NCBI GenBank assembly: GCA_019925795.1
Contig: CM034311.1
Location: 22,566,231-22,630,230 of the forward strand
Length of the DNA stretch: 64,000 bases
Source: Dendrobium chrysotoxum
Lineage: Eukaryota; Streptophyta; Magnoliopsida; Asparagales; Orchidaceae
Direction: 5' to 3'
Positions 1 through 11,758 of this stretch are shown piece after piece. Under the pieces are notes generated by a model. The model ran no database searches, was not told the DNA's origin, and worked only from the letters and a program-made list of their open reading frames with translations. Numbering within the stretch: position 1 is the stretch's first letter; every line of letters starts with the position of its first letter. The translations under genes and the position numbers were made by a program.

Positions 1-215
1 ACACGGCATTTTTTAGAAATATAGGACACGGGTGCGGCGTGGACACGGCATAATATTTTTTTTAATATAATATATAGAAATAAAGGTGACACCATATTGG
101 AAATGGTAAGCAATAATAAATCAATGTCATGAGGACTTGTTTAGCCTATAACATTAAAATGTTTAGTACAATCACAAAAATATAAGCAAAAAATCATTTA
201 GTACAACATGAAGGT

Positions 216-2531
216 TCAACTACTCAATAGAGGGAATGATAGAATATTAGAATTAGATTCAGAGGTTGGTCTTTGGCCTTCAATATCATCATCATTGAAT
301 ATCATTGCTTCCAATTCTGGTTCATTTAGAAAAAGATTTGCAACCTCCAATAATCCCATATCATCAAGGCACTCGAACCCATCTCCAGCAACATCCCACA
401 TCTTGTTATCACCTGTCATATAAAGTGGGGTCTTCCTTGATAGAAGACGAATATTTGTATGCACATAAACTAAATCTTCAGCTCGTTGTGGAGTTATTTT
501 ATTCCTCTTCATCGATTGAATAAATGAGTATGTGCTCCAATTTCTCTCACAACAAGAAGATGATGATACTTGACCAAGAAGTTTTATTGCTATTGTTTGA
601 AGAAGCGGTGCTGAAGCTCCATGAATCAACCACCACATTTTTGGATCCATCCTCCATCTATCAACCAAAGATTCTTGATCACCAAAATCCTCTAAATATC
701 CAAAGAACTTTGCAAGTTCTATATTAATCTTTCTTCTCTCCTCATTTGGAAAATATCGTTTCAAGCATATCTTTCTTATATTTGACACTTCTAAATCTTT
801 TTGTGGTGAGACACGTTGAGGGTCTTGTTGAAGTCATTCTTTACTTAAATACCTTCAAATAATACAAAGCATATAAAATTATTTATTCATTTACTAAGAA
901 ATTTAAAATTAATTTAAAAGATGAATACAAATGTACCTTGGATTTAATGAATGGGCCAAACAATGCAGAGGTGTGTTGCTTTTGGTCCACCTATCCTCAA
1001 GAATGGTATAGACAATACTCCAAAAACTTGAGTCTTCATTATGTGACTTTCTTTCATGTCTATATATAATTTCTTTCACTTTTGCTAACATAGAATCCCA
1101 CATCTCATAAATCAAATGTAGGCATGATTTATCTGTGTCAGCCTCTCTTAACATATCATAAATCGGATCAGTGAAAGCCAAAATGTAATCTACATCATCC
1201 CACTACAAATCATCTAAGACCTTTTCTTTCACATACCTTGCCTTCCCAACATCATCTTCTCGATAATAAGAACACTTCTCACTAATCATCATAGATTGAA
1301 GAGCTTTTTTTATTTGTTTGAATCTTCTCAACATGATTATTACAGAGGCAAAATGAGTTTCAGCAACAGCTAACATTCTCAAATATGAGAAATTATTAAA
1401 TATTGAAAGTCTCATTGAGTGGTTCATAATGAAATTTCTGATCAAAACAGCATCATCTGCAACCACTGTTATCCAATGACATTCAGCATATATAATTTCA
1501 TTTGCTTCTGTATTCTTTGCTGCACAAATATTTTTTAGAGCAAGATTTAAAGTGTGAACAACACATGGAGTCCAGAATATATGAGGATAAGTTTGCTCCA
1601 CTAACAATCCTGCATCTCTACACACCGGTGCATTATCTGTAATAACCTGCATAATATTTGAAGGCCCAATAATGACTATCACCTCTTTAATCAAATTGGC
1701 ATTGAAATATTTATCCTTGTATTCTCCTTCACAATTTGCAGCTTTAATAAACATTGGGCAATTCTCTGTAACGGCCATGAAATTAATGAGTGGTCTTCTT
1801 TGAGGATCAGTCCAACCATCACACATCAAAGTGACACCTTTTTCTTTCCACACTCCTTTTGTTGGTTCAAGCAATGTTTCACTATGTGCTCTTTCCCTTT
1901 TCAATAATTTTGATCTTATTGCATTGTAGCCAGGTGGAACATAACCTGCAAGGTTGTTATTACATGCAAAAGTAAATGCATTCTTGTAATGAGGATTTCT
2001 TGCAAGGTTGAAAGGAAGTCCCGCTGAAAAAAACATCATTGCAATTTCACCATCCAATTCCTCTTACTGCTGCATGTTAAAAGCCTTCTCTAAAGCACTA
2101 CTGGCAACTCCTTTTCTGTTCTTTGAATCATATCCTTCACTTCTATTTGATAATGAATGATCAACTCTAACAGATGAGAAAGAAGTGTGGGATGAACCAT
2201 GGGTAGATGGCAAAGGTATCTCTTTAGGAAGTGCCCTTTTAATCCTAAATTCAGCTTCATCAGCTTGTCTGTTCAATTCAATCAACTGCGACGTAGAAAT
2301 CTTATGACACATTTTAATTCCATGACCAGAAATCTTAAGTAGATGTGCTTTCACCTTAGAATAAGATCTTTTGTAGGTGCCACCACAATAATTGCATTTG
2401 AATGACACATTACCTCCTCCTTCAGAAGTTTTTCCTAACTTTGTAACATGAATCCATAAGGGCTTATCAGTTTCTACAGATGGCTCTTTTGAACCGTCAC
2501 CTAATCCACTTCCACCAGCAGCAGAGCTCAT
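216..2531 (-). pseudogene. hAT transposase (BED finger, DUF659, C-terminal dimerisation domain), three nonsense stops
   Basis: This encodes a cut-and-paste transposase. I chose the ATG at 2529-2531 (MSSAAGG), just before the BED-type zinc finger (CNYCGG followed by a KAHLLKISGHG stretch). A DUF659/RNase-H-like part follows (CDGWTD with the likely catalytic Asp; VITDNAP; TPCVVHTLNLAL with its CxxH). The C-terminal dimerisation block reads SSSCCERNWSTYSFI, with the usual RN and LVYVHTN. One 84-bp GT-AG intron is inferred at 853-936; it joins SLNPR to YLSKE. Three stops interrupt an otherwise continuous frame: TAA 2064-2066, TAG 1203-1205 and TGA 834-836. The last two sit where Trp is expected, so each may be one substitution. 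No frameshift is needed, so inactivation looks fairly recent. The copy is presumably inactive without readthrough. Confidence 0.9.
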
Positions 2532-2682
2532 TTTGCTTTCAAACACACTGGTGAAATGGAAAAAATAAATGCTTGATAAATTAGTGCAATATATCAAACC
2601 CCTAAACATAATGTTTCACTTATCCTAAAGATAATGAATACAACAATATGTCGGGCAGCCGGGGGTCCAAGGGGGCGCAGCT

Positions 2683-2770
2683 AAAGCGCAACTAAAGCGC
2701 AGTTAAGGAAAAAATTTTACTCTTTTTGTTGCACTTTAGTTGCCTTTTTGCTGCGCTTTAGTTGCGCTTT
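2683..2770. repeat. 20-bp perfect inverted repeat inside the hAT right flank
   Basis: Left arm 2683-2702 and right arm 2751-2770 are exact reverse complements, separated by 48 bases. Each arm carries the word CTAAAGCGCAACTAAAGCGC or part of its complement, and further copies of AAAGCGC/GCGCTTT lie next to it. It could be a subterminal transposase-binding cluster or a remnant of a nested MITE. Confidence 0.85.
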
Positions 2771-3293
2771 TGCAAAAGGACAGCTTAAGCGTAGCAAAAA
2801 GGCATCTAAATGGACAGAAATGATGAATGGAGAAAAAATGGCGAAATCAACTTACAGGTTTGAAAATTTTTATACAGTTTGGTGTCGTCTTTCCTCGGCT
2901 GCGCACAGAAAATAAGGAGGAAGGCTTGTTGCTTACGGCCAGAAGGGAAGACTAAAGGTGCGATCTCCAGGCAACCGCTGCTCGCGGGAAAGATCTCCAG
3001 TTGACCGCTGCTCGCCTCAATCGCTCGGGAAAACCTTGAAGACGAATAGGAATACGGGATTAGGGCAAAGATGAAGACTCGGGCATGAATCGGCTAATAT
3101 AAAATAGCGGGACTAGAGTTTTTTTTTTTAAATTTAATTATCAAATAGCCAGACACGCGTGTCCGGGTTTTTTTTTTTTTTTTTAAATGGGACACACTAA
3201 TAACGTGTCTGACACATGTCCCCGCCGTGTCGGACGCGTGTCCGTGTCCGACACTGCATACCCTCTTAAAACGGAGTGTCGGTGCATCATAGA

Positions 3294-5869
3294 TAGCTCT
3301 TATGCCGAATCAGTTAGTATGGATTTATATATTTGTTATGAATATTTCAACTTGTTGGTGATGGCCATATAAACTTTCGTCATGCCTGCAGAGATGTGAT
3401 AGAATAATCTGTATTTCTCCTTTAAACCATAGAGTTGCCTTGGCTATGCCTAGTTAGCAAGGCTAAATGAAATACTGGTTTTTATAGATATCCTTTTATA
3501 CCTTCTTTGCCCCATGATCATGTTATTAGATTGGCCCTAGATTAGTCGATATTTCTTTATGCTTTCTCTGAACTTGTGTGCGACTTGCAACTGGTTATCT
3601 TTTGATTATTAACTTGCTTAGCTAATCCCAACTTTTTTTCTGTATCTTTCAGGGAGGCCGTGAACTGCCGCAGTTGTGATGGTGTGTACTTTTACTCTTT
3701 TGTGACCCTTCTTATCCAAACATAACTTAAAATGTTCAAGTTGAAAGCTTTTGTCAAATCAATTAACTTTTTTACAAGATACTGCATTTTTTTTTTTCAA
3801 TTTTTGAGATCTGTGGAATGGCAACAATGTAGAACTGATTAGTTGTCTTCATTAAAACAAAGAATTTATTTTACCATTTTATGCTCTCTTCTTGTCTAAA
3901 AATGGGTACCAAAGGTGTGAGGTTCTAGCTACTTTTTGGGGAGGGCTTGTTAGCTGTACCATTTCCTATTCAAGTTTAACGTTAACTAGTATTCTCTTTC
4001 TACAAAGAAAAACCTAAGCGGAAGGACAATGAATATTTTTATAAGAAACTGCATTGCTTAAGTTTCTTTTTTGTTGAAATTTGTAGCTTGAAGACTATGT
4101 TGACAATATACATACCGAATTTAAATTTATTTAAATTAAATTCGTTATATTTATATAAATTTGAATTCGCTATATTGGTCTTTTGAGATAAAAGTTCAAA
4201 CCATCCAAGTAAGTCCTTGATTTTTTTTTTACTAAACCATTAATAGGTTTTATAGATGGACTAGAATATTGGAGGTTTAAGGAACAATTTCTTTCTTCAT
4301 ATCTTAATTATTTTCTTAGATACCTGTTATCCATTTTGTATAAATTGTTCTACTAGAATTTTATTACGTGCTTTCAAAGAATTCAAACGTAATTACCAAT
4401 GCTTCCATGTTATATGGTTATGTGCTGACGTATTTATGAATAATCTATTCCGGGTTTAGGTTTGCTAATTGTTGCTATAGATTCTTTCTCATTTTTCCAT
4501 AAATAATCAATTAACATAGGAGGAATGCCTCAATACAATTTTATAGGATAGCTGTTTGGGTGTACATGTAGTTCTCCTAGTGTTGATAGGGTGAGCTAAG
4601 ATGTATTTATTTTGAAGTGGTGATTTGGACCTAGTCCAATTAGGTTCCCTATTTTTGTTCGATTGCTTCTTTGTGTCACTAGATACGAGGCTTTTCCATG
4701 AAGGTAGGAAAAAACTCCATGCATGCCCTATATGCTTGTTCGGGAGTTTCTATGCCTCACTTCCAATTTGTACAAGTGTATTTGTGCATCTCTGCCTCTG
4801 TGTCTGAATGATTCATATCCTTGCATGTCTTTCGTGGTAGCCTATCATTATTTCTTGCATGATCCTTTATATGAACTTATTTGTATGTTATTCGTGTGCA
4901 TCTTTATGACTTCTACATGCTGAGACCTCAATCCATGCTTGTGACCTTCTCAGTTTATTAGCCACTTTCTTGGCTTATGACCTTATTTTCACCTATCTAA
5001 ATGTGTGAATGAACTTATCCGCTTGTCTCTTTTATTATAAACTTTATATTGGATCATGGTGGTTGACTCTATGTTGATATTTTGGAAGATGTTTTGTGAT
5101 TATAGGTTTTTGACCTTATCCACTTGTTTCTTTTGTTATAAGTTTTATATTGGATTAGGATGGTTGACTTTGTTTTGATATTTTATGGGAAGTTTTGTGA
5201 TTGTAGAATTATTTAAAATTGTGCAAGGCGAGCGTCAGCATAATGTAGGTGAAAACCATCTTAAGGCACATGCCTTGAGTGGTTTAGTTGAGGTGTATGC
5301 TTTACAATTGCTTAGGCATGCTTTGTCTTAGAAGTTCGAGGTGTACACCTCAAACAAATTATATATATATAAATCTAGAGATTACACCTAATAGCCTAAA
5401 CCTAGCTAAAATGTGTGCACACAGACAACAGTCGAGTGAGATCGGGAGATAGCTCTCTGTTCATCCCGTGATGCAGATGCCAGATTCTCCTACCCCCTCA
5501 CCGCCGCGAGTCATCTCCATTGTCGATGATGCTACTGCTAGCGAGCCCTCCTCCTATACCTAAGTTTCCCTTTTTCGCAAAGAATCTACTTTCTCTATCA
5601 AATTTTTTTCTCTATAGGGTTAAAATTTCTAAACCTTAAATTTTATTTATTCGAGTCAATTTAATTCTTTGAATGGCTTAGTTAAGTTTATTTTTTTGAA
5701 TGTTTTCATGTTCTTAAGTTTGAATTAAAATTTACGTCATAGAGTTTTAGACAAAATGGTTAGAGGAAAGGAGAAATTCATATTAGGTCATAGAAAGGAC
5801 CCAATGTGGAAACATAGTGTTCAAGGATTTCATTTTGCTACAATATACAAAATATGAAGTGAAGCAACA
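3294..5869. other. Intergenic, no gene recognised
   Basis: AT-rich DNA with short, unrelated open frames only. A possible tiny exon-like segment bounded by CAG and GT lies at about 3653-3683 but is too short to support. Near 4110-4140 an AT-rich near-palindrome is present. Nothing else was recognised. Confidence 0.6.
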
Positions 5870-6883
5870 TTTTTACTAACTCGAGCGATCATGACTTGTA
5901 TATCATATATAGCCACTTGATCAATAAATTCAAAACACATCAAGTTAATTTTTTTCAACAAATATAATGATACATTTATTAAAATTAATTCTCAATAATT
6001 CAAAAACCAAAAGAAAATGATCATAAAGATAAAAAATGAAGTGATGAAAGAATACTTGAAAATTTTTAATCGTGAGATTGACAGACTTGTAAGGGGTTGA
6101 GAGATAGATGTGACGCAAAGCGAGAAGCTGAAGAAGCATTCTCGAGAAATAAAAATTGTGAGTGAGAATCTACTAGCGTCGCTTGCGAGAGCTAATGAGA
6201 AGAGTATGAGAAAACCAACAATCACGAGAATGTGCAAGGTAGAATAATCAAGAAGCAACTATCTCCAATAAGCGAGAGTGCGGACTTGTTCATACATTTT
6301 GGCAGAGGAAAATTAGTGGGATATTGTAAAAATTTTTTGAGTATTGCCATTGCTAAATCCACATGGGTAGATATAAAACATAAGCTTCGTTCAATGAATA
6401 TAGAAACTAATTGCATGATTAATTTAAGAATTTTAAATGAGATGATTATGACAATTTTTTGCTCTATTATCTAAGGGTTAAAGGTTTTGTAGTGTAAGAT
6501 TATTTTATTGTAGATTATTATATTATCATTATCTATTTCATAAAGGTTTAACAGGAGAAATTGAGGATGAATTAAGCTACAGCATATTAAAAAATTATTT
6601 GAGGAGCTTTAGGTATCGAAGAATTTTACAAATACTCTCCTGTTAGGATTGGTGTTTTCAAAGTGCTAAGGATTATTTTTTTGCTTAAATGCATGAAGCG
6701 TTGATTTACACTTCTACTAACTAGAGCTATCTTGATTTTTATATTATGTATACATATATTATGTACATACAATATTCATTTAATCAACCAAACTTAAATC
6801 ATATCAATTACTAATTTTCAGTCAATATAATGATAATTCAATAACATTAATTTTCTTTATTCAAAAGACAAAAAAATGAAATG

Positions 6884-6914
<31 letters not shown>

Positions 6915-7060
6915 TAAATATACATGTATTTATGTGTTTGTGCGCACACATGGATATGCATGCACGTATGTATAAAGAGTAGTCTTGAGAGAGCACACAC
7001 AAAATCACTGAGATGCAACTAGCTCCAACTAGAGAATGGAGAAACAACGAGCAATAACTT
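5870..7060. repeat. Two diverged direct copies of an unknown AT-rich repeat
   Basis: The segments near 5870-6080 and 6695-6890 share a run of similar words in the same order: TTACTAACTCGAGCGATC against CTACTAACTAGAGCTATC, AATATAATGATA, and a stretch of adenines before GAAATGAT or GAAGTGAT. They look like old direct duplicates about 820 bp apart. No terminal repeats or coding potential were recognised. Confidence 0.45.
6894..6914. repeat. (AC)n microsatellite
   Basis: About ten AC dinucleotides follow a short TA run, inside the second copy of the AT-rich repeat. Confidence 0.9.
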
Positions 7061-7452
7061 AATAATTACCATAATAGGTAAAGTGAAACGATCATTCATG
7101 CCCAATTATATGATATATCCTGAATTGAACCAAGAAATTTGAACTAAGATTTTTCTTTTGGAGTTGGAGCCAGGTATGTCGTGCTATGTTACGATGTGGT
7201 AGATAAACTTGATGTGTGTTCTTTGTCGTGATCTTGCCTGTTGAAGGAAGCAATACATAGGGCACAAACATCACTTTATAAGGCTTGTAAGGCACTTTTT
7301 TAATAATTAATGGTTGTTGAACTACTAGACAATACTTAATATTTTCAAAGAGAATTATTAAAATCTTCAAGTAAGCCTCCTCCAAAAACAACGCAATTGC
7401 AAGCATGCTAGATTAAATTTTATTTTATTAAAGAAATTGTAGTTCATTAATG

Positions 7453-9651
7453 TGAAAATTTATGTACCCAACATCGATTATTAATTTTGGACTTTAAGAT
7501 AAAGGGGCAGAAAATAAAAAAAATAAAGTAAAACAATATTCTAGGATTAGATGGGGCATTTAAAGAATATTAACAAAAATATTTTTGAGAGTAAGATTTT
7601 AGATCTTAAGATTTTGCCTGTGCATGAGGATGCTAGTGTTATATGAGAAAGTGGCTAGTGATATTAAGAATATTGCAAAAGATGTGCTTGGAGTATCAAA
7701 GGGAAAAGCTCCTAATAGTAAAAATAGTTAGTGGTGGGTTCCAAATGTGCAAGAAAAAATAAAAAATAAGAAAATTTGTTATAAAATTTGTTTAAATGTA
7801 AAAATTCTGATAAATGGGATAGATATAAAGAGGCATGTATGAAATCTAAGAAAGCAATATGTGATGCAAAGATTTTAGCTTTTAATGATTTATATAATAT
7901 ATTAGACACTAAGGAGGGAGAAGTTATATGTATAAGTTAGCCAAACAAAGAGATAGGAATAGTAAAAATTTAGTTCAAGTGAAATGTATTAAGGATGAAG
8001 ATCAAAAAATACTTTTCTTAGAAGATGATATTCAATAAAGGTGGATGATATATTTTGCTAATCTTTTTAATAAAGATTGTGAAAATACAATTGACTTTAA
8101 TGACCTTAGCACCCTAAATGAAAATAAAGATTTCTGTTTTTATCGACGTATTAGTAAAACCGAAGTTAGAGAGGCTTTAAAGAAAATGAAGGATGGAAAA
8201 GCTGTTGAACCTGAGGATATTCCGATAGAGGTGTGGAAATGCTTAGGAGATGAAGGAATTTCTTGGCTTACTAAATTTTTTAATACTATTTGAAGACTAA
8301 AAAGATGCCAAATGAATGGAGAATGAGTGTGTTAATTCCTATTTTTAAGAATAAAGGTGATGCACAAGTTTGTGCTAATTATAGAGGAATTAAGTTAATG
8401 TGTCATACTTTAAAACTATGGGAGCGAGTTATGGAGCGTAGGTTGCGGCGTGATATTAATGTTTCTCAAAATTAATTTGGATTCATGCCGGGTAGGTCTA
8501 CTATGGAAGTCATACATTTATTGAGAGGTTTGATGGAGAAATATAGAGAGAATAAGGAAGATTTATATATGATATTTATTGATTTAGAGAAAACATATGA
8601 TAAAGTTCTAAGAGAAGTGCTATGGAGAGTTCCTGAAAAGAAAGAAGTTAAAAATGCTTATATTCAAATCAATAAAGATATGTATGCAGGAGCTATTACT
8701 TGTGTTCAAACACAAGGTGGTTTGACCAATTATTTTCCTATTTTGGTTGGATTACATCAAGGATCAGCCTTAAGCCCATATCTTTTTGCTTTAGTTATGG
8801 ATGTTCTCATTAGACATTTGCAAGAGGACCTTGGTGTATGCTTTTTGCTGATGATATTCTTTTTGTTGATAAGACTAAAGAGGCAGTTGAAGGTAAACTT
8901 GAATTATGGAGGTCAACCTTAGAGTCTAAAGGTTTTTCACTTGAGTAGATCTAAAACTGAATATATGAAGTGTAATTTTAGTAATAATAGACCTAGTGGG
9001 GGGATTGTGACTTTGGGCGATCAAGTCATTAATAAGAGTACACGTTTTAGATATCTTGGATTTATTGTTCAGAGTGATGGTGAAATAGATGGGGATATTA
9101 TCAGTATTATTCAAGTTGGATGGTTGAAGTGGAGGAATGCATCGGGCTTATTGTGTGATAGAAAAGTCTCCCTCAAACTTAAGGGAAAATTCTATAAGAT
9201 GGTGGTGAAACCTGCAATGCTTTATGGTGCAGAATGTTGGCCATTAAAAGAGAAGCATAATACTAAGTTAAGTGTTGCAGAGATGAGGATGCTCACGTGG
9301 AGGAGTGGCTTTACCCTTAGAGATAGGATACGAAATGAGCATATACGTGAAAAGGTTAGAGTAGCTCCAGTGGAAGATAAGATTAGAGAGAGTCGCCTTA
9401 GATGGTTTGGCCACATAAAACGGCGACCTTCCGATGACCCGGTTAGGAAAGTAGAGGTATTAGATTTGACTTATGTTAAGAAGGGCAGAGGTAGACCTAA
9501 AAAGACTTGGTTAGAAAATATTAGAAATGATCTTTCTGTATTAGATTTAAACGAGAATTCGACTTTTAATAGGACACAATGGAGAAAAATGGTTCATGTA
9601 GCCGACCCCACGTAGTGGGACAAAGGCTTGATGTTGTTGTTGTTGTTGTTG
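7453..9651 (+). mobile_element. RTE-like LINE copy 1, about 2.2 kb, lacks endonuclease
   Basis: Non-LTR retrotransposon copy on the plus strand. It ends with the plant RTE-type tail: a CCCCACGTAGTGGGA block, then ATG followed by GTT repeats (about 9632-9651). It is flanked by a near-perfect duplication of about 22 bp at 7430-7452 and 9652-9673, so both ends are well defined. Translation starts in the linker between endonuclease and reverse transcriptase (LDTKEGE, then the frame around KCIKDEDQK), continues through the RT, and ends in the C-terminal region. No endonuclease domain is present. The 5' end has the same sequence as that of LINE copy 3 (13346). Confidence 0.88.
7640..9615 (+). pseudogene. 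Reverse transcriptase ORF of RTE-like LINE copy 1, broken
   Basis: The RT reading frame is split across several frames. Segments: 8045-8293 (thumb-proximal region, KDGKAVEPEDIP), 8290-8475 (WRMSVLIPIFKNKGDA, ANYRGIKL), 8485-8922 (FGFMPGRST just upstream, FIDLEKTYDKV, LHQGSALSPYLFALVMD), and 8941-9615 (C-terminal part, MLYGAECWPLK, RLRWFGHIKRRPSDDPVRK). The catalytic FADD box falls at about 8838-8855 but in another frame (MLFADDI-like), so a frameshift separates it from the palm. A stop at 8473-8475 precedes FGFMPGRS. These breaks mean the copy cannot make an active enzyme. Family assignment is by the PGRST, YDKV and GSALSPYLF motifs typical of plant LINE/RTE reverse transcriptases. Confidence 0.88.
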
Positions 9652-9689
9652 AAAGAAATTGTAGTCATTAATGCTTTTCTGATGATGTA

Positions 9690-10531
9690 GTTCATGAATA
9701 CAAGAGGTTGTACCCTAGTGTATGCTTTTTGTTGATGATATTCTTCTTGTTAATAAGACTCAAGAGGGAGTTGAGGGTAAACTTGAATTATGGAGGTCTA
9801 CCTTAGAGTTTAAAGGTTTTTGTTTGAGTAGATCTAAAACTAAATATATGGAGTGTAGTTTTAGTAGTAATAGATCTATTGGGGAGATTGTGACTTTGGA
9901 CGATCAAGTCATTAATAAGAGTACACGTTTTAGATATTTTGGGTCTATTGTTCTGAGTGATGGTAAAATAAATGGGGATATTATTAGCAGAATTCAAATT
10001 GGATGATTGAAGTGGAGGGATGCATCAGGCTGTTGTGTGATAGAAAAATTCCCCTCAAACTCAAGGGAAAATTCTATAAGATGGTGGTGAGACCTGCAAT
10101 TCTTTATGGTGCAGAATGTTGGCCATTAAAAGAGAAGCATAATATTAAGTTAAGTGTTGCAGAGATGAGGATGCTCAGGTGGATGAGTGTCTTTACTCTT
10201 AGTGAGAGGATACAAAATGAGCATATATGTGAAAAGGTTGTATTGGCTTCAGTGGAAGATAAAATTAGAGAGAGTCGCCTTAGATGGTTTGGTCATATAA
10301 ATTGGCGGCCTTCCGATGACCCGGTTAGAAAAGTAGATGTATTAGATTTGGCTTATGTTAAGAATGGTAGAGATAGACCTAAAAAGGCTTGGTTAGAGAA
10401 TATTAGAAATGTACCTTTTTTATTAGATTTAAATGAGAATTTGGCTCTTAATATGACACAATTGAGAAAAAGGATTCATGTAAGTGACCCCACGTAGTGG
10501 GATAAAAGCTTGATGTTGTTGTTGTTGTTGT
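9690..10531 (+). mobile_element. RTE-like LINE copy 2, strongly 5'-truncated
   Basis: The copy begins near 9698, just before the RT catalytic box (the MLFVDDILLV frame starts at 9722), and runs to a GTT-repeat tail at about 10513-10530. Open segments are 9722-10006 and 10003-10497 (C-terminal region with LYGAECWPLK and RLRWFGHIN). Its flanks share about 38 bp with mismatches: 9652-9689 on the left and about 10532-10569 on the right. The left flank is also the right target duplication of copy 1. Confidence 0.85.
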
Positions 10532-10569
10532 AAAAAATTGTAGTTCATGAGTGCTTTTCTGATGATGTA

Positions 10570-11379
10570 TTAGAGGTTTTAGAAGGTAAGTAGTCATAAT
10601 ATTATCCTACCTTTGCTTTTATTGAATTTGAATCATCACTTACATTAGATCATACTTATAAATTAGAATCTATACTTGAGCAAGAGTCATAATTTGAATG
10701 TGAGACTAAACTTAGTCATCAGGTCCTATTTTAACTTGAATTTCAAAGATAAATTGGTCATATTTCTACATGTGAATTATGTCCATGATAGTTGATAAAT
10801 CAATTGCGTAATTTGATGATGCAACCCTTGATGAATCATCTATGAAAGTGTCCATAGGACGAGTAATTAAGTTTATATTGATTTTATTTTTTGTTGTTAA
10901 CGTTTTTATTCATAAATTTATAAAAAGCGCCTTATAAAATGTTATGTTGTGTTAATATATTAAATGGTTTTTATAAGAAAATGACTTTAAAATAATCTAC
11001 GATTTAAAACTCTTATATATTTGGTTAAATCTAAAATGCATAAATTATCATGGCTCATATTTCAGCTATTTGGGTTAATTTTCATTAAAGAGTTTGTCTC
11101 TCCAATACATCTTTTTTTTTTTCGGTTTATTTGTTTTAAATTTTCTTTACCATCTCTTTCTCTAGGAATTAGTTATTATGCTTTCATAGAAGACATGCTA
11201 CCATTTTCACGTTTTCATTACTTGCTTCATTTTTGTATTGCATTCTTCATTAGTTATTTGTGTTTGAAGGGTAACGCTTTTTGTTGTATCTTATTCGATA
11301 GAGAACCCCTCTATTTTAAATAAAGAAATGAGTACAATGTTAATATCCTAATAAATTTTTAACTACTCAACATATATAG
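10570..11379. other. Intergenic, no gene recognised
   Basis: AT-rich. The 100-aa plus-strand open frame at 11021-11323 is rich in Phe, Leu and Ile from T-rich DNA and shows no domain. Nothing else was recognised. Confidence 0.55.
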
Positions 11380-11758
11380 TTAAGTTACGTGTTGCAGAGA
11401 TGAGGATGCTCAAGCGGATGAGTGGCTTTACGCTTAATGATAGAATGCGAAATGAGTATATATGTGATAAGGGTTGAGTAGCTCCAGTGGTAGATAAGAT
11501 TAGAGAGAGTTGTCTTAGATGGTTTAGTCACATAGAACGTCGGCTTTCCGATGACCTGGTTAGGAGAATAGATATATTAGATTTAACCTATGTTAATAAA
11601 GGTATAGGTAAAGAAAACTTGGTTATAAAGTATTAGAAATGACTTTTGTTTATTAGATTTGAATGAGAATTTGACTCTTAACAATACACAGCGGAGAAAA
11701 AGGATTCATGTTGCCAACCCTACGTAGTGGGATAAAAGCATGATGTTTTTGTTGTTTT
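11380..11758 (+). mobile_element. RTE-like LINE copy 4, 3'-terminal fragment
   Basis: About 380 bp matching the last part of the LINE C-terminal region (GCAGAGATGAGGATGCTCA, then GTTAGGAGAATAGATATATT) and its 3' end (TACGTAGTGGGATAAAAGC followed by a decayed GTT tail). The reading frame is broken. The flanks carry TA-rich sequence (CATATATAG on the left, CATCATATATA on the right) that may be the target duplication but is ambiguous because of the dinucleotide run. Confidence 0.8.

Larger units (their letters stand above)
1..3293 (-). mobile_element. hAT superfamily DNA transposon, left end cut by window edge
   Basis: The interval holds a minus-strand hAT transposase flanked by GTGTCC-rich sequence at both ends. 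Read outward, the left end (minus strand, about 1-57) and the right end (plus strand, about 3205-3293) both show clusters of GTGTCC and CCGTGTC, which is the inverted subterminal-repeat layout expected of hAT elements. The probable right terminus is the motif ending GGTGCATCATAG near 3292. The left terminus lies just outside the window, so the 8-bp target duplication cannot be checked. Between transposase and right end lies a non-coding stretch (2640-3180) with a long inverted repeat and T-rich tracts. Superfamily is firm; exact ends are inferred. Confidence 0.85.

Noticed and set aside
3653..3683. Tiny exon bounded by CAG and GT (GRELPQL then stop)
   Set aside because: Too short to support, with no partner exons and with the hAT element immediately upstream.
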